Assembly (NCBI GenBank): GCA_050299335.1
Contig: JBNKVT010000014.1
Location: forward strand, 124,001-188,000
Reading direction: 5' to 3'
Origin: JBNKVT01 sp050299335
GTDB taxonomy: Bacteria > Pseudomonadota > Alphaproteobacteria > Rhodobacterales > Rhodobacteraceae
DNA: 64,000 nt
Every line of letters begins with the position of its first letter. The stretch's first letter is position 1. Positions 50,889 through 59,351 of the stretch are shown here, in pieces. The notes below the pieces were generated by a model, which was not told where the DNA came from, did not search any database, and worked only from the letters and a program-made list of their open reading frames with translations. Made by a program: the position numbers and the translations under genes.

Positions 50889-51521
50889 TCATTCCGCCGC
50901 GACCGAGTAGGTCTCGCCACGCTGCAGTTCCCGCTCGGTGGATTCCTCCAGCACGCCCGGCCGGTCCCAGTCGCCCTCGGGGCGGATCAACTTGTAGGGA
51001 TCGGCATCGAGTGTGAGCGCATTTTCGGGCAGCGGCTTTTCGCAGATCATCTCGGTATAGGAGTATTCCGAGAACATCAGCTGCCGGCTGCCTTCGTAGA
51101 CCTCGAAGCCGAACATGCGCCACAGCGGGATCAACTGGTCGCGGGCATGGCCGTAGATCTTGGTGAAGCCCTTGCGGTTGCACAAGGAGATACCCTCGCG
51201 GATCATCTTGAAGGCGATCCGGGTCTTGCGATAATCGTGGCGCACCGCGACCCGCTCCATCTTGGCGAAGCCGCCGAAATAGCGGATGCGCATGCAGGCG
51301 ACGGGCTCGTCATCGACATAGCCCAGAAGATGGGTGGCACAGAAATCGTTGCCGTCGAACTCCTCTTCATAGGGGCAGTGCTGTTCCGCCATATAGACAA
51401 CCGAGCGAATGGCGGTGACCTTCATCATCTCATCCATGTTGCGCACGACCTTGACGCTCAATTTCCTGGTCGCCTTGGCGATTGATTCCGCCTTAAGTTG
51501 AATGCTCTGACCGTCAGGCAT
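50889..51521 (-). CDS. GNAT-family acyltransferase-like protein
   Basis: A 210-residue protein with a GNAT-type core: IRSVVYMAEQHCPYEEEFDG, ATHLLGYVDDEPVACMRIRY, FGGFAKMERVAVRHDYRKTR (acyl-CoA-binding strand and loop), KGFTKIYGHARDQLIPLWRM and FGFEVYEGSRQLMF. The layout also recalls LuxI and N-acyl amino acid synthases (FeeM), which share this fold, so an acyl donor other than acetyl-CoA is possible. It overlaps the upstream GNAT-like gene by 8 bases and is followed 7 bases later by the isochorismatase-like gene, so the three are one operon. The substrate is unknown. Confidence 0.78.
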   Translation of the reverse strand: MPDGQSIQLKAESIAKATRKLSVKVVRNMDEMMKVTAIRSVVYMAEQHCPYEEEFDGNDFCATHLLGYVDDEPVACMRIRYFGGFAKMERVAVRHDYRKTRIAFKMIREGISLCNRKGFTKIYGHARDQLIPLWRMFGFEVYEGSRQLMFSEYSYTEMICEKPLPENALTLDADPYKLIRPEGDWDRPGVLEESTERELQRGETYSVAAE

Positions 51522-52119
51522 TGTTATACTCCTTTATAGAGTTGGGGGATGTGAGGTCTTCGGCCCTGTTGGGGAGCCTTTGGTACCGGTACAGATTGGG
51601 GAACGCCGACCCTTTGACATGGGTAAAGCCGAGGGCCAGCATCAGGCGGATCCCTTCGGCGGTTGCCCCGTTGCCGTAGAAATCCACATTGCGGTATTTC
51701 GGTTGCGAAAGGAATTCCGACATATAGGCGATCATGCTGGCCGCGCGGCCCGGGGCCAGGACGGCCCATTTATAGATTGCCATCGTCCGGTCCCCGGGTT
51801 TGGCGCAATGCGCCGCCGACGGGGCATTGGGACGGAAAGTGCCATCCAAAAGCGCCTGGAAACCGGATTTCGACAGCATGATCATCGCATAGAGCCCCTG
51901 GACCTCGTCCGAACGGGTGTCGATTGCCGACCACATATTGTCCGGATTGCACAGGCGAATGCGCTCGGCTGTCTTGATCGGGGCCAGGCGATGCTCGAAC
52001 GCAACATCGAGCCTCGGGTAGATCGCCCGAAGTTCGGCCTCGGCGGTTCTGGAAACGCGGATGCGGTCATTGGCTCTGGGACGGGGTAACCTGTCGAATT
52101 CCTTTGTTTCTCTGGTCAT
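51514..52119 (-). CDS. Second GNAT-like protein of the operon
   Basis: A protein of about 201 residues with partial GNAT character: LCNPDNMWSAIDTRSDEVQG, LYAMIMLSKSGFQALLDGTF, YKWAVLAPGRAASMIAYMSE and DFYGNGATAEGIRLMLALGF (GNAT C-terminal half). The classical Q/RxxGxG/A acyl-CoA loop is not clear, so the call is moderate. Starts at 52119, 52140 and GTG 52149 are possible; 52119 has GGACGAG upstream. It is the first gene of the operon and is divergent from the LysR-type regulator, which is the likeliest regulator by position. Confidence 0.65.
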   Translation of the reverse strand: MTRETKEFDRLPRPRANDRIRVSRTAEAELRAIYPRLDVAFEHRLAPIKTAERIRLCNPDNMWSAIDTRSDEVQGLYAMIMLSKSGFQALLDGTFRPNAPSAAHCAKPGDRTMAIYKWAVLAPGRAASMIAYMSEFLSQPKYRNVDFYGNGATAEGIRLMLALGFTHVKGSAFPNLYRYQRLPNRAEDLTSPNSIKEYNNA

Positions 52120-52268
52120 CACTCGTCCGCTTGCACGCATTTCAGCCACTATTCGGCCAAATGCCGACCACGTTTACACTTTAGGGTAGAAATTGGTACC
52201 GAGTTGCGGCCATGTTGGCAGGACGTAGAATCGGCAGCGGGCCGGTGCAGAAAAGCAGCAGGGTGCCA

Positions 52269-53282
52269 ATGAGCCTTCCAAAGAACGAACCTTCCTGGGA
52301 CGATCTTAAGATTTTCCTAGCGTGTGCGCGTTCTCTGAGTTTTCGCAGTGCTGCCAGGAACCTCGGATTGACTTCCTCTACGGTTGTGCGCCGGATCAGC
52401 GCCCTGGAGGAGCATCTGGGCTTCCAGTTGTTCGACCGGTTGCCCAACGGCGTGCAGATGACCCGCGAAGGGGCGCGTCTGGTGTCCTCGGCCAACCAGA
52501 TCGAGCAGGGGGCCTTCGACTTCCAGCGCCGGATCGAGACCTTCGACGCCCGAAAGCGCGGTATCGTGCGGATTTCGGCCACCGAGGGCATCGGGTCCTA
52601 CTGGCTGATGCCGCGGCTGATCGAGTTCCAGCGCGGCAATCCGATGATGGTGATCGATCTGGCCCTCTCCGAGGATATCGCCGATGTCTCGCGCATGGAG
52701 GCCGATGTCGCCATCCAGTTCGAGGAGCCGACCAATCCCAATGTCATGCGCCGCCGTCTGGCCTCGCTGCATATCTATCCTTATGCCTCGCGGCGCTATC
52801 TCGATGTCTACGGTATGCCCGAGAGCAAGGCCGAGATGCAGGACCACCGGCTGATCGACCAGATCGGCCCGCAACTGGACAGCGACGCCTGGCCGCGCCT
52901 TCTGGGCCTCGACGATATCGAAGGCGTGGTGGCGATCCGGACCAATTCCTCGGCGGCGCATTTCTACGCCGTCGAGCGGGGCGCCGGAATCGGCGGCCTG
53001 CCGACCTTTGCCTCGGCTCTGGGAGCGAACCTGGTGCCCATCGATGTCGGTATCCATCACCGGATGGATATCTGGATGACCTATCACCCCGATGCGCGTC
53101 GCACGCCCCGGGTGGCGACGATGATCGACTGGCTGACCGGGGCGTTCGACATGGCGAAATATCCCTGGTTCCGCCACGAATTCATCCACCCTTCCTCCTT
53201 TGCGGATTTCGACAGCCGGCACTGGCAAGACAATAACTTTGCGGGTTTCGCCGCCGCCGGCTTTACAAAAGACATATACTGA
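52269..53282 (+). CDS. LysR-family transcription regulator
   Basis: A 337-residue LysR-type regulator. The N-terminal winged HTH is SWDDLKIFLACARSLSFRSA, ARNLGLTSSTVVRRISALEE, LGFQLFDR. The C-terminal periplasmic-binding-like effector domain starts at about residue 90 (VRISATEGIGSYWLMPRLIE). ATG 52269 is chosen as the first start that precedes the HTH by a short leader and has AGGG upstream. It is divergent from the GNAT operon (about 150 bases between starts) and 19 bases ahead of the MFS gene, so it could control either or both. Confidence 0.9.
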   Translation: MSLPKNEPSWDDLKIFLACARSLSFRSAARNLGLTSSTVVRRISALEEHLGFQLFDRLPNGVQMTREGARLVSSANQIEQGAFDFQRRIETFDARKRGIVRISATEGIGSYWLMPRLIEFQRGNPMMVIDLALSEDIADVSRMEADVAIQFEEPTNPNVMRRRLASLHIYPYASRRYLDVYGMPESKAEMQDHRLIDQIGPQLDSDAWPRLLGLDDIEGVVAIRTNSSAAHFYAVERGAGIGGLPTFASALGANLVPIDVGIHHRMDIWMTYHPDARRTPRVATMIDWLTGAFDMAKYPWFRHEFIHPSSFADFDSRHWQDNNFAGFAAAGFTKDIY

Positions 53283-53300
53283 CGTCCGCAATTCAGGGGA

Positions 53301-54530
53301 GTGAGATTGGGACAGTCTTCACGCGCGACCGTGAGCGTTTGGGTGCCGTATGTTCTGGCGTCCTGCACGGCGGTGTCCATTCTGTCGACAGACCTGTTCA
53401 CGCCGTCGATTCCCGATCTCGTCACCGCCCTCGGCACCGATGTGGCGACGGCGCAATATACCGTTTCGATCAATCTTGCGGCCTATGCGATCGCGCAGCT
53501 CTTTCACGGGCCGGTGGCCGATGCTTTCGGCCGGCGGCGACTGCTCTTGATCGCCTTCGGCTTTTTCGTCTGCTTTTCGATCTTTTCGGCGCTCTCGGTC
53601 AGCATCGAGATGCTGCTTCTAGGCCGGTTCCTGCAGGGGCTGGCCAGTTCCGTGCCCTCGGTGGTGATCGTTCTCATCATCCGCGAAATCTACCCGCCCA
53701 AGGACGCGGTCGGTGTCATGGGGCTTTATGGCGCCGCCCTCGGCATCGCACCGGCCATCGGGCCGCTCCTGGGGGGGTATCTGCATGTCTGGTTCGGCTG
53801 GCAGGCGAGTTTCTGGATCATCGCCGGGCTCGCAGCATTTGTCGCCGTACTCTTCCACGCTCAGGTTCCCGAAACCCTGCGCGACCGGCACCGGCTGCAT
53901 CTGGGCACGGCGCTGCGGACCTATGGCCAGCTGCTGGTCACCCGCGAGTATCTCGCCAGCCTCGCACCGCTGGCGATGGTCTTCGGCGGTTTCTATGCCT
54001 TCGTCACCACCGGGCCGGTGGTCTTCATCAAGCTTCTCGGCCTGCCGACCGAGCGCTACGGGATGACCTATATCTTCATCATCGTGTCCTTCATCATTGG
54101 CAATGTCGTGGCCAACCGGATGAACAGGCGCACATCGCCCCTGCAGATCTCGCGCATCGCCATGCTAGTGGCGCTGATCGGTGCGCTGTCGATGCTGATA
54201 CCGGTTCTGGCCGGCCTTTCGTCGCTATGGGCGATCCTCGGGTCAATGTGCGTCTATGCAATGGGGCTGGGGATCATTATGGCCTCGGGGCCGATCGTTC
54301 TGCTCGACGCGGTGGAGGACCTGCCGCAGGGACCGGCCTCCGCGCTTCTGGGATCGTGCCAGTTGGGCGCGGCGGCGCTGGCGGGGTTCCTGTCGGGGAC
54401 CTTCTACAATGACAGCCCCCTTTCGCTGGCAGCGACCCTGTCGGGCTTTGCGCTGCTCGGAGCGGTGGTGATGTTTTCATCCGTTTCCCCGGAAGCCAGG
54501 CTGAAAGCGGATGAGCCGTTCAGAGATTAA
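53301..54530 (+). CDS. MFS drug-type exporter (Bcr/CflA-like)
   Basis: A 409-residue protein with about 12 membrane segments of the DHA1/Bcr-CflA group of drug/proton antiporters. Motif A-like loop GPVADAFGRRRLLLIAFGFF is between helices 2 and 3, and TDLFTPSIPDLV in helix 1 is the Bcr/CflA hallmark. A further GPLLGGYLHVWFGWQASFWI block is typical. The start may be GTG 53301 or TTG 53307; the AGGGGAG site directly abuts the former and suits the latter better. It follows the LysR gene by 18 bases. Confidence 0.9.
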   Translation: MRLGQSSRATVSVWVPYVLASCTAVSILSTDLFTPSIPDLVTALGTDVATAQYTVSINLAAYAIAQLFHGPVADAFGRRRLLLIAFGFFVCFSIFSALSVSIEMLLLGRFLQGLASSVPSVVIVLIIREIYPPKDAVGVMGLYGAALGIAPAIGPLLGGYLHVWFGWQASFWIIAGLAAFVAVLFHAQVPETLRDRHRLHLGTALRTYGQLLVTREYLASLAPLAMVFGGFYAFVTTGPVVFIKLLGLPTERYGMTYIFIIVSFIIGNVVANRMNRRTSPLQISRIAMLVALIGALSMLIPVLAGLSSLWAILGSMCVYAMGLGIIMASGPIVLLDAVEDLPQGPASALLGSCQLGAAALAGFLSGTFYNDSPLSLAATLSGFALLGAVVMFSSVSPEARLKADEPFRD

Positions 54531-54674
54531 ACGGACGCGCGCCTTCCGACCGAAATCCTGTTTCGCCTGGACGAATTGCATCCTATTCTTGCCCGGAAGG
54601 TCCGGAATCGCGCCGAAACGCCGCTTTTTGCAGGACCGGATAATGGTCCGCGCCGCGCGCGGTTCGGAGGGAGC

Positions 54675-55373
54675 ATGAGTACCGGCCAGGCCGTTCTGGA
54701 ACTGATCATCGGGTTCGACGCCCAGCTCTTCGCCATCGTGGCGCTGTCGCTGAAGGTCAGCCTGAGTGCGGTGGCCATCGCCACGCTGATCGGCGCGCCC
54801 CTGGGCGCGGCCATGGCGATCTGGAAATTCCCCCTGCGCGGCGTCCTGATCCTGATATCGACCACCCTGATGGCGCTGCCGCCGGTGGTGGTGGGGCTGT
54901 TCGTCTATCTGATGCTGTCGCGGGCGGGGCCGCTTGGGTCCTGGGGCCTCCTGTTCACGCCGGAGGCGATGATCATCGCCCAGACCATCCTGGTCCTGCC
55001 GATCATCACCGCCCTGACCCGCGAGGCGGTACTGCCCCTGCAGCGCGAATATGACGGGCTCCTGAGGTCGCTCGACACGAAGCCGCTCTTGCATCTGAGG
55101 ACGCTCCTGTGGGATGCCCGTTTCGCGGTGCTGACGGCGGTTCTGGCCGGGTTCGGACGCGCCATTGCCGAGGTCGGCGCCGTGCTGATCGTCGGCGGCA
55201 ATATCAACGGGGTGACCAGGGTAATGACGACGACGATCGCGCTGGAGACCTCGAAAGGCAATCTGGAACTGGCAATGGCGCTTGGCGTGCTGTTGCTCAG
55301 CATCGCCCTGGCGGTCAACCTCGCCATGCATCTCTTCGCCCGGATCGGCAGCCGCTATCAGGTGGCGCCGTGA
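54675..55373 (+). CDS. tupB: Tungstate-type ABC transporter permease (TupB-like)
   Basis: A 232-residue ABC permease with five or six membrane segments and the EAA-type loop REAVLPLQREYDGLLRSLDT (less typical) followed by GFGRAIAEVGAVLIVGGNINGVTRVM, a block seen in TupB and ModB. With the downstream ATPase and TupA-like binding protein it would import tungstate (or molybdate). ATG 54675 has GGAGG upstream. The ATPase gene overlaps its stop by four bases (GTGA). Confidence 0.88.
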   Translation: MSTGQAVLELIIGFDAQLFAIVALSLKVSLSAVAIATLIGAPLGAAMAIWKFPLRGVLILISTTLMALPPVVVGLFVYLMLSRAGPLGSWGLLFTPEAMIIAQTILVLPIITALTREAVLPLQREYDGLLRSLDTKPLLHLRTLLWDARFAVLTAVLAGFGRAIAEVGAVLIVGGNINGVTRVMTTTIALETSKGNLELAMALGVLLLSIALAVNLAMHLFARIGSRYQVAP

Positions 55374-56077
55374 GTTTTTCGAAACTGGAGGTCCGCAGCG
55401 TCGGCTACCTTCGTGATCGCGTGACCCTGCTGTCGCCGGTCTCGCTGGACCTTTCCAGCCCCGGGATCACGGTGATCGTCGGGCCGAACGGGGCGGGCAA
55501 GAGCCTGTTCCTGCAACTGCTCCACGGGCTGCTGACCCCGACCGGGGGCACGATCCGCTGGTCGGGTCAGTCGGTGGAAGCGACGCGGGCGCGGCGGGGC
55601 TACCTGTTCCAGAAATGCCCGGTAATGCGGCGCTCGGTGCGCGACAATGTCGCCTTTCCGCTGCTGGTCGCCGGAACGCCCCGGGCCGGACGGGCGGGAA
55701 AGGTCGCGGCGGCACTGGAGATGGCGCGGCTGTCGGGCAAGCCGGACGTTCCGGCGGCCGCGCTGTCAGGCGGTGAGCAGCAGCGCATGGCGCTGGCCCG
55801 CGCCCTGGTGACAGATCCGGATGTGGTGCTGATGGACGAGCCCTCGGCCAGTCTCGACCCAGCCTCGACCCGGGCGCTCGAAGGCATCATGCGCGAGGTC
55901 TCGCAAAGAGGGGTCAAGGTGCTGATGGCGACCCATGACCTCGGCCAGGCGAGGCGGCTGGCCGAAGATGTTCTGGTGTTTCATGACGGCGCCTTGGTGG
56001 AATATTCACCCGCCGCGCGCTTCTTCGACACCCCGGCCAGCCCCGAGGCACGCGACTATGTGGCGGGGGTTCTGTGA
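55370..56077 (+). CDS. tupC: Tungstate-type ABC transporter ATPase (TupC-like)
   Basis: A 235-residue ABC ATPase. Walker A is GPNGAGKSLFLQLL (about residue 38), Q-loop LFQKCPVMRRSVRDN, signature LSGGEQQRMALARAL, Walker B VVLMDEPSASLD and switch His in MATHDLGQAR. The protein is short with no regulatory domain, as usual for TupC. The GTG start overlaps the permease stop; the stop overlaps the next start by four bases, so the three genes are tightly coupled. Confidence 0.93.
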   Translation: MSFSKLEVRSVGYLRDRVTLLSPVSLDLSSPGITVIVGPNGAGKSLFLQLLHGLLTPTGGTIRWSGQSVEATRARRGYLFQKCPVMRRSVRDNVAFPLLVAGTPRAGRAGKVAAALEMARLSGKPDVPAAALSGGEQQRMALARALVTDPDVVLMDEPSASLDPASTRALEGIMREVSQRGVKVLMATHDLGQARRLAEDVLVFHDGALVEYSPAARFFDTPASPEARDYVAGVL

Positions 56078-56919
56078 TCCGTCTGGTGGTCCTGTTCTGG
56101 TTGATGGCGCTCGGCGCACATGCCGAAACGATCCGGCTTGCCTCGACCACCTCGACGCAGAATTCCGGGCTTCTGGACTGGCTCCTGCCGCGGTTCACCG
56201 CCGAGACCGGGATTTCTGTCGAGGTGATCGCCGTCGGCACCGGCCAGGCGCTGCGGCTGGCACGAAACGGCGATGCGGATGTGCTCCTGGTCCATCACCG
56301 GCGCTCGGAGGACGCCTTCGTCGCCGAGGGCTGGGGCGTCGGGCGGCGGGACGTGATGTATAACGATTTCGTGCTGGTCGGCCCCGAGGCCGATCCGGCG
56401 GGGATCGGCGGACTGGCCAAGGCCGACGCGGCGCTCCGGGCTATTGCCTCGGCAGGGGTCGAGACGGCGGCGGTCTTCGTCTCGCGCGGCGATGAAAGCG
56501 GCACCCACCGGCGCGAAAGGGAATTGTGGGCGGCTGCCGGTGTCGTACCGGAGGGCAACTGGTACCGCGAGACCGGTGCCGGGATGGGCACGACGTTGAA
56601 TATCGCCGTGGCGATGGAGGCCTATCTGCTGACCGACCGCGGCACCTGGATCACCTTCGGCAACAAGGGCGATCTGGCGATGCTGCTTTCAGGCGACCCG
56701 GCCCTGTTCAACCCATACGGCGTCATCCTGGTGAACCCCGAACGGCACCCCCATGTGAAGGCCGAGGCCGGGCAGGCGCTGATCGACTGGCTGGTTTCGG
56801 ATGAGGGGCAGGGGCTGATCGCGGAATTTCAGATCGAGGGCCGCCAGGCCTTTTGCCCCATCGCCGCCCCGGTGGTTGCCGAGGGCGAGGCCGCCGGGAT
56901 CTGTCCCGCCGATCAGTGA
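56074..56919 (+). CDS. tupA: Tungstate-type ABC substrate-binding protein (TupA-like)
   Basis: A 281-residue periplasmic protein with signal peptide (about residues 1-17, ending GAHA). The anion-binding motif near the N-terminus of the mature form is LASTTSTQNSGLLDWLLPRF, close to the TTTS signature of TupA. Other blocks are FVSRGDESGTHRRERELW and ETGAGMGTTLNIAVAMEAY, which contact the oxyanion. Tungstate is favoured over molybdate by these motifs, but this is inference. GTG start, four-base overlap with the ATPase gene. Confidence 0.92.
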   Translation: MIRLVVLFWLMALGAHAETIRLASTTSTQNSGLLDWLLPRFTAETGISVEVIAVGTGQALRLARNGDADVLLVHHRRSEDAFVAEGWGVGRRDVMYNDFVLVGPEADPAGIGGLAKADAALRAIASAGVETAAVFVSRGDESGTHRRERELWAAAGVVPEGNWYRETGAGMGTTLNIAVAMEAYLLTDRGTWITFGNKGDLAMLLSGDPALFNPYGVILVNPERHPHVKAEAGQALIDWLVSDEGQGLIAEFQIEGRQAFCPIAAPVVAEGEAAGICPADQ

Positions 56920-57260
56920 ATTCGCACGCGCAGCATTTCCGATTGATCGCGCGGTATGCGTCATGTGCATTTAGCGAACCTCCCCGGCTCATTTTCACTT
57001 GCGGAACAATCCAAGAATAGATCCCGATTTCGTTAACTATATGACGCTTTTGCGATATTGTCTTGAATTTGTGCATTTGCGCGAAAACCGGGCTAAATGG
57101 ACGGCGGCTTCCTCCGGTCCATGCAAAAAACGCATGTCAGACCTGCAGAAACAGCGGATTGTGCGATCGCGAAGATGGCTTATGTTGCAGTGCAAGAGAG
57201 ACAGGCTCTCTGGCGTAACGAGTTTTCAAGTCACGGCATTTCGCCGAAAGGAGAAACGAT
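56920..57260. other. Gene-free spacer before the DUF1127 gene
   Basis: These 341 bases show no convincing gene. The middle (about 56990-57080) is AT-rich and could contain the promoter of the DUF1127 gene, which would then have a long leader. I found no clear repeat. Confidence 0.35.
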
Positions 57261-57476
57261 ATGGCACATGTTTCAATTCAGTCGACCCACGGCATCGGTC
57301 TCGTCGAGCGCACCGGCGCCTTCCTCCAGCGTCTGCGCAAGGCCTGGGACGAGCATTCCATGGCGATCCGCACCTATAACGAGCTGAACGCGCTGAGCGA
57401 CCGTGAACTGGCCGATCTGGGCCTGCACCGCTCGAATATCCGCCAGGTGGCGCAGGACGCGATCAAACGCGACTGA
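57261..57476 (+). CDS. DUF1127 small protein
   Basis: A 71-residue protein whose C-terminal half (YNELNALSDRELADLGLHRS, then IRQVAQDA) is the DUF1127 motif. Such small proteins are abundant in alphaproteobacteria; in Rhodobacter and Agrobacterium, relatives have been linked to RNA turnover and stress or phosphate responses (for example the CcaF1-type proteins). AGGAG seven bases before ATG supports the start. A strong terminator follows within 80 bases. Confidence 0.92.
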   Translation: MAHVSIQSTHGIGLVERTGAFLQRLRKAWDEHSMAIRTYNELNALSDRELADLGLHRSNIRQVAQDAIKRD

Positions 57477-57535
57477 CCCAGGCACGAAATTGCCGCGCCG
57501 GGTCCTCCTCCTCCCCGGACCCCGCGTGGTAAAAT

Positions 57536-57579
57536 GAAGGCGATCTCCATCCTCCCGGAGATCGCCTTCTTTATTTTTG
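57536..57579 (+). terminator. Strong intrinsic terminator after the DUF1127 gene
   Basis: A perfect 13-bp stem GAAGGCGATCTCC / GGAGATCGCCTTC (57536-57548, 57557-57569) with an 8-base loop is followed by TTTATTTTT. This is the clearest Rho-independent terminator in the window. Confidence 0.92.
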
Positions 57580-57690
57580 GGGGAGTGGGTGCAAGGCGTG
57601 TTTGTCCGCTTCGAGCCCGTTTGACCCATATAGCCAAGCGCATGGACCTCTGCTTCGGGTGAAATGGCCCGAGCGCATTTGAATTGAAGC

Positions 57691-57714
57691 TTGACTGACT
57701 GACCGTCAGTCAGT
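57691..57714. promoter_or_regulatory. TetR-type operator overlapping a -35 element
   Basis: ACTGACTGAC-C-GTCAGTCAGT (57694-57714) is a perfect palindrome with 10-base arms, 27 bases before the TetR start codon. TTGACT (57691-57696), a good -35 hexamer, overlaps its left arm, so binding would block transcription. TGACYGxCNGTCA-type sites are common for TetR repressors. Confidence 0.8.
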
Positions 57715-57740
57715 ATTAGAAATTCAAATGGAGACTCACC

Positions 57741-58373
57741 ATGGCACGGATCGTCAAAGCCCCAGAGGAACGGCGCGCGGAGATCGTCGATACAGCGGAT
57801 CGGCTGTTTCGCGAGCACGGCTATGCGAAGTGTTCGGTGGAGATGATCATTCGCGAGATCGGCGTCGCGAAAGGGACGTTCTACTACTATTTCAAATCCA
57901 AACCCGACATTCTCGAAGCTATCGTGGACAAGACGCTCAGCCAGATCATTGAGATGGCAAAGGGCGTGGCCGATGAACCGTCGCTCACCGCGATGCAGAA
58001 GATGGAAGCGCTGCTGGGCAACAGTCACATCGGTGACGACGACAGTCTTGAAGTGGCCGAAATGTTGCACCTTCCCGAGAACCGGGAGCTTCACGAACTC
58101 ACAAACATCCAGACGGTCCTGCAGATCTCTCCGATCCTGGCGCAAATCGTCGAACAAGGGATCACGGAGGGGGTCTTCGACGTCGCAAGACCGCTTGAGA
58201 CCATCCAGTTCCTCTTCACCGGCGCCCAGTTCCTGACGGACGGAGACATGTTCGGTTTCACCGAGGCCGAACTTCGCGCGCGGCGCCTTGCGATGCAGAC
58301 AATCATAGAAAAAGCACTCGGCGCAGAACCCGGAAGCTTTGGCTTCATGAACCCTGTTCGGGCCGTGGAGTAG
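57741..58373 (+). CDS. TetR/AcrR-family repressor
   Basis: A 210-residue regulator. The N-terminal HTH is RRAEIVDTADRLFREHGYAK, CSVEMIIREIGVAKGTFYYY, FKSKPDILEAIV (about residues 12-60). The C-terminal ligand domain is not recognised. It probably represses its own operon through the palindrome at 57694-57714. The CPBP protease and serine hydrolase genes follow on the same strand, 135 bases away and then overlapping, and may be its targets. Confidence 0.93.
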   Translation: MARIVKAPEERRAEIVDTADRLFREHGYAKCSVEMIIREIGVAKGTFYYYFKSKPDILEAIVDKTLSQIIEMAKGVADEPSLTAMQKMEALLGNSHIGDDDSLEVAEMLHLPENRELHELTNIQTVLQISPILAQIVEQGITEGVFDVARPLETIQFLFTGAQFLTDGDMFGFTEAELRARRLAMQTIIEKALGAEPGSFGFMNPVRAVE

Positions 58374-58508
58374 AGGCATGAGAAGGCAACCGCATAAAGA
58401 TCGCCGACGCGTCATCGAGCCGCGCATCGGGCGAAATATCCACAAGGGCCGAAGGCCAGACCGGCCCTGGTCCGTCCTGTTCAAACTCTAAAATCGGGGG
58501 ATTATCCT

Positions 58509-59351
58509 ATGGCAGACATCGCCGCACCCAGCCGACCCGTTCAGGTACCATCTCGAGCCCTGATCGGCTTTTTCGCACTGACTTTCGCCATTACCTGGGG
58601 CGTTGTCAGCATGTATGTCCTGGCGCCGGACTGGGCGTCGTCCCGCTTCGGCGAAATCAGCGGTTCGCATCCGTTCTTCTTCCTCGCGACCTGGGCGCCT
58701 GCGATTTCGGCCTTTACGCTAGTCCTCGCCCATGGCGGCGTCGCGGGTCTCAAAGCGTTCCTGTCCCGGCTCCTGATGTGGCGCGTGGCCCCGCAGTGGG
58801 TCGTGTTCATCCTGGTTGGCATTCCACTCGTCTACATGATCGGCTCGGCCTTCAAGGCTGGCCCGCTTGTCGCGCCACTTCCGCCCGAGGGCGCGGGTGC
58901 GATGATCGCCTTGACTTTCATGATGCTCTTTTTGGGCCCGATCGAGGAGTTTGGTTGGCGGGGCGTCGCGCAGCCCATTCTGCAACGGCATGTCGCACCG
59001 CTTTGGGCTGGTATCATCATCGGGTCGGTTTGGGGTCTGTGGCACCTGCCGGCGTTCTTCCTTTCGGGGACGGTGTTTTCAGGTTGGAACTTTTTCCCGT
59101 TCCTCCTGGGCAACATCACGCTCGCGGTTCTCGTGACGCCGATCTTCAACTCATCCCGGGGCAGCCTTCTCTGGCCGATGGTGTTCCACTGGCAGCTGAT
59201 CTTTCCGATCTGGCCGGATGCGCAACCCTTTGATACCTGGATACTATTGGTTGTGGCGATTGCCGTCGTCTGGTGGAACCGCGAGACCATGCTGCACAGG
59301 AAAGGCGCGGTGACTGAGGTTGTGCCTGACGACGGAAGGACGGATCTATGA
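58509..59351 (+). CDS. CPBP-family intramembrane metalloprotease
   Basis: A 280-residue membrane protein with about eight segments. The CPBP (Abi, Rce1-like) active-site motifs are intact: GPIEEFGWRG (E146, E147), WGLWHLPAFF (H179) and VFHWQL (H227). Rce1-like enzymes cut near the C-terminus of substrates inside the membrane; bacterial members often give bacteriocin immunity or act in signalling. It overlaps the next gene by four bases, so the two act together. The preceding TetR gene is the likely regulator. Confidence 0.92.
   Translation: MADIAAPSRPVQVPSRALIGFFALTFAITWGVVSMYVLAPDWASSRFGEISGSHPFFFLATWAPAISAFTLVLAHGGVAGLKAFLSRLLMWRVAPQWVVFILVGIPLVYMIGSAFKAGPLVAPLPPEGAGAMIALTFMMLFLGPIEEFGWRGVAQPILQRHVAPLWAGIIIGSVWGLWHLPAFFLSGTVFSGWNFFPFLLGNITLAVLVTPIFNSSRGSLLWPMVFHWQLIFPIWPDAQPFDTWILLVVAIAVVWWNRETMLHRKGAVTEVVPDDGRTDL

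Noticed and set aside
50889..51521. Call as a LuxI-type acyl-homoserine lactone synthase
   Set aside because: The fold pattern is similar, but the conserved LuxI residues could not be placed and no LuxR-type regulator is adjacent, so only a GNAT-like call is made.
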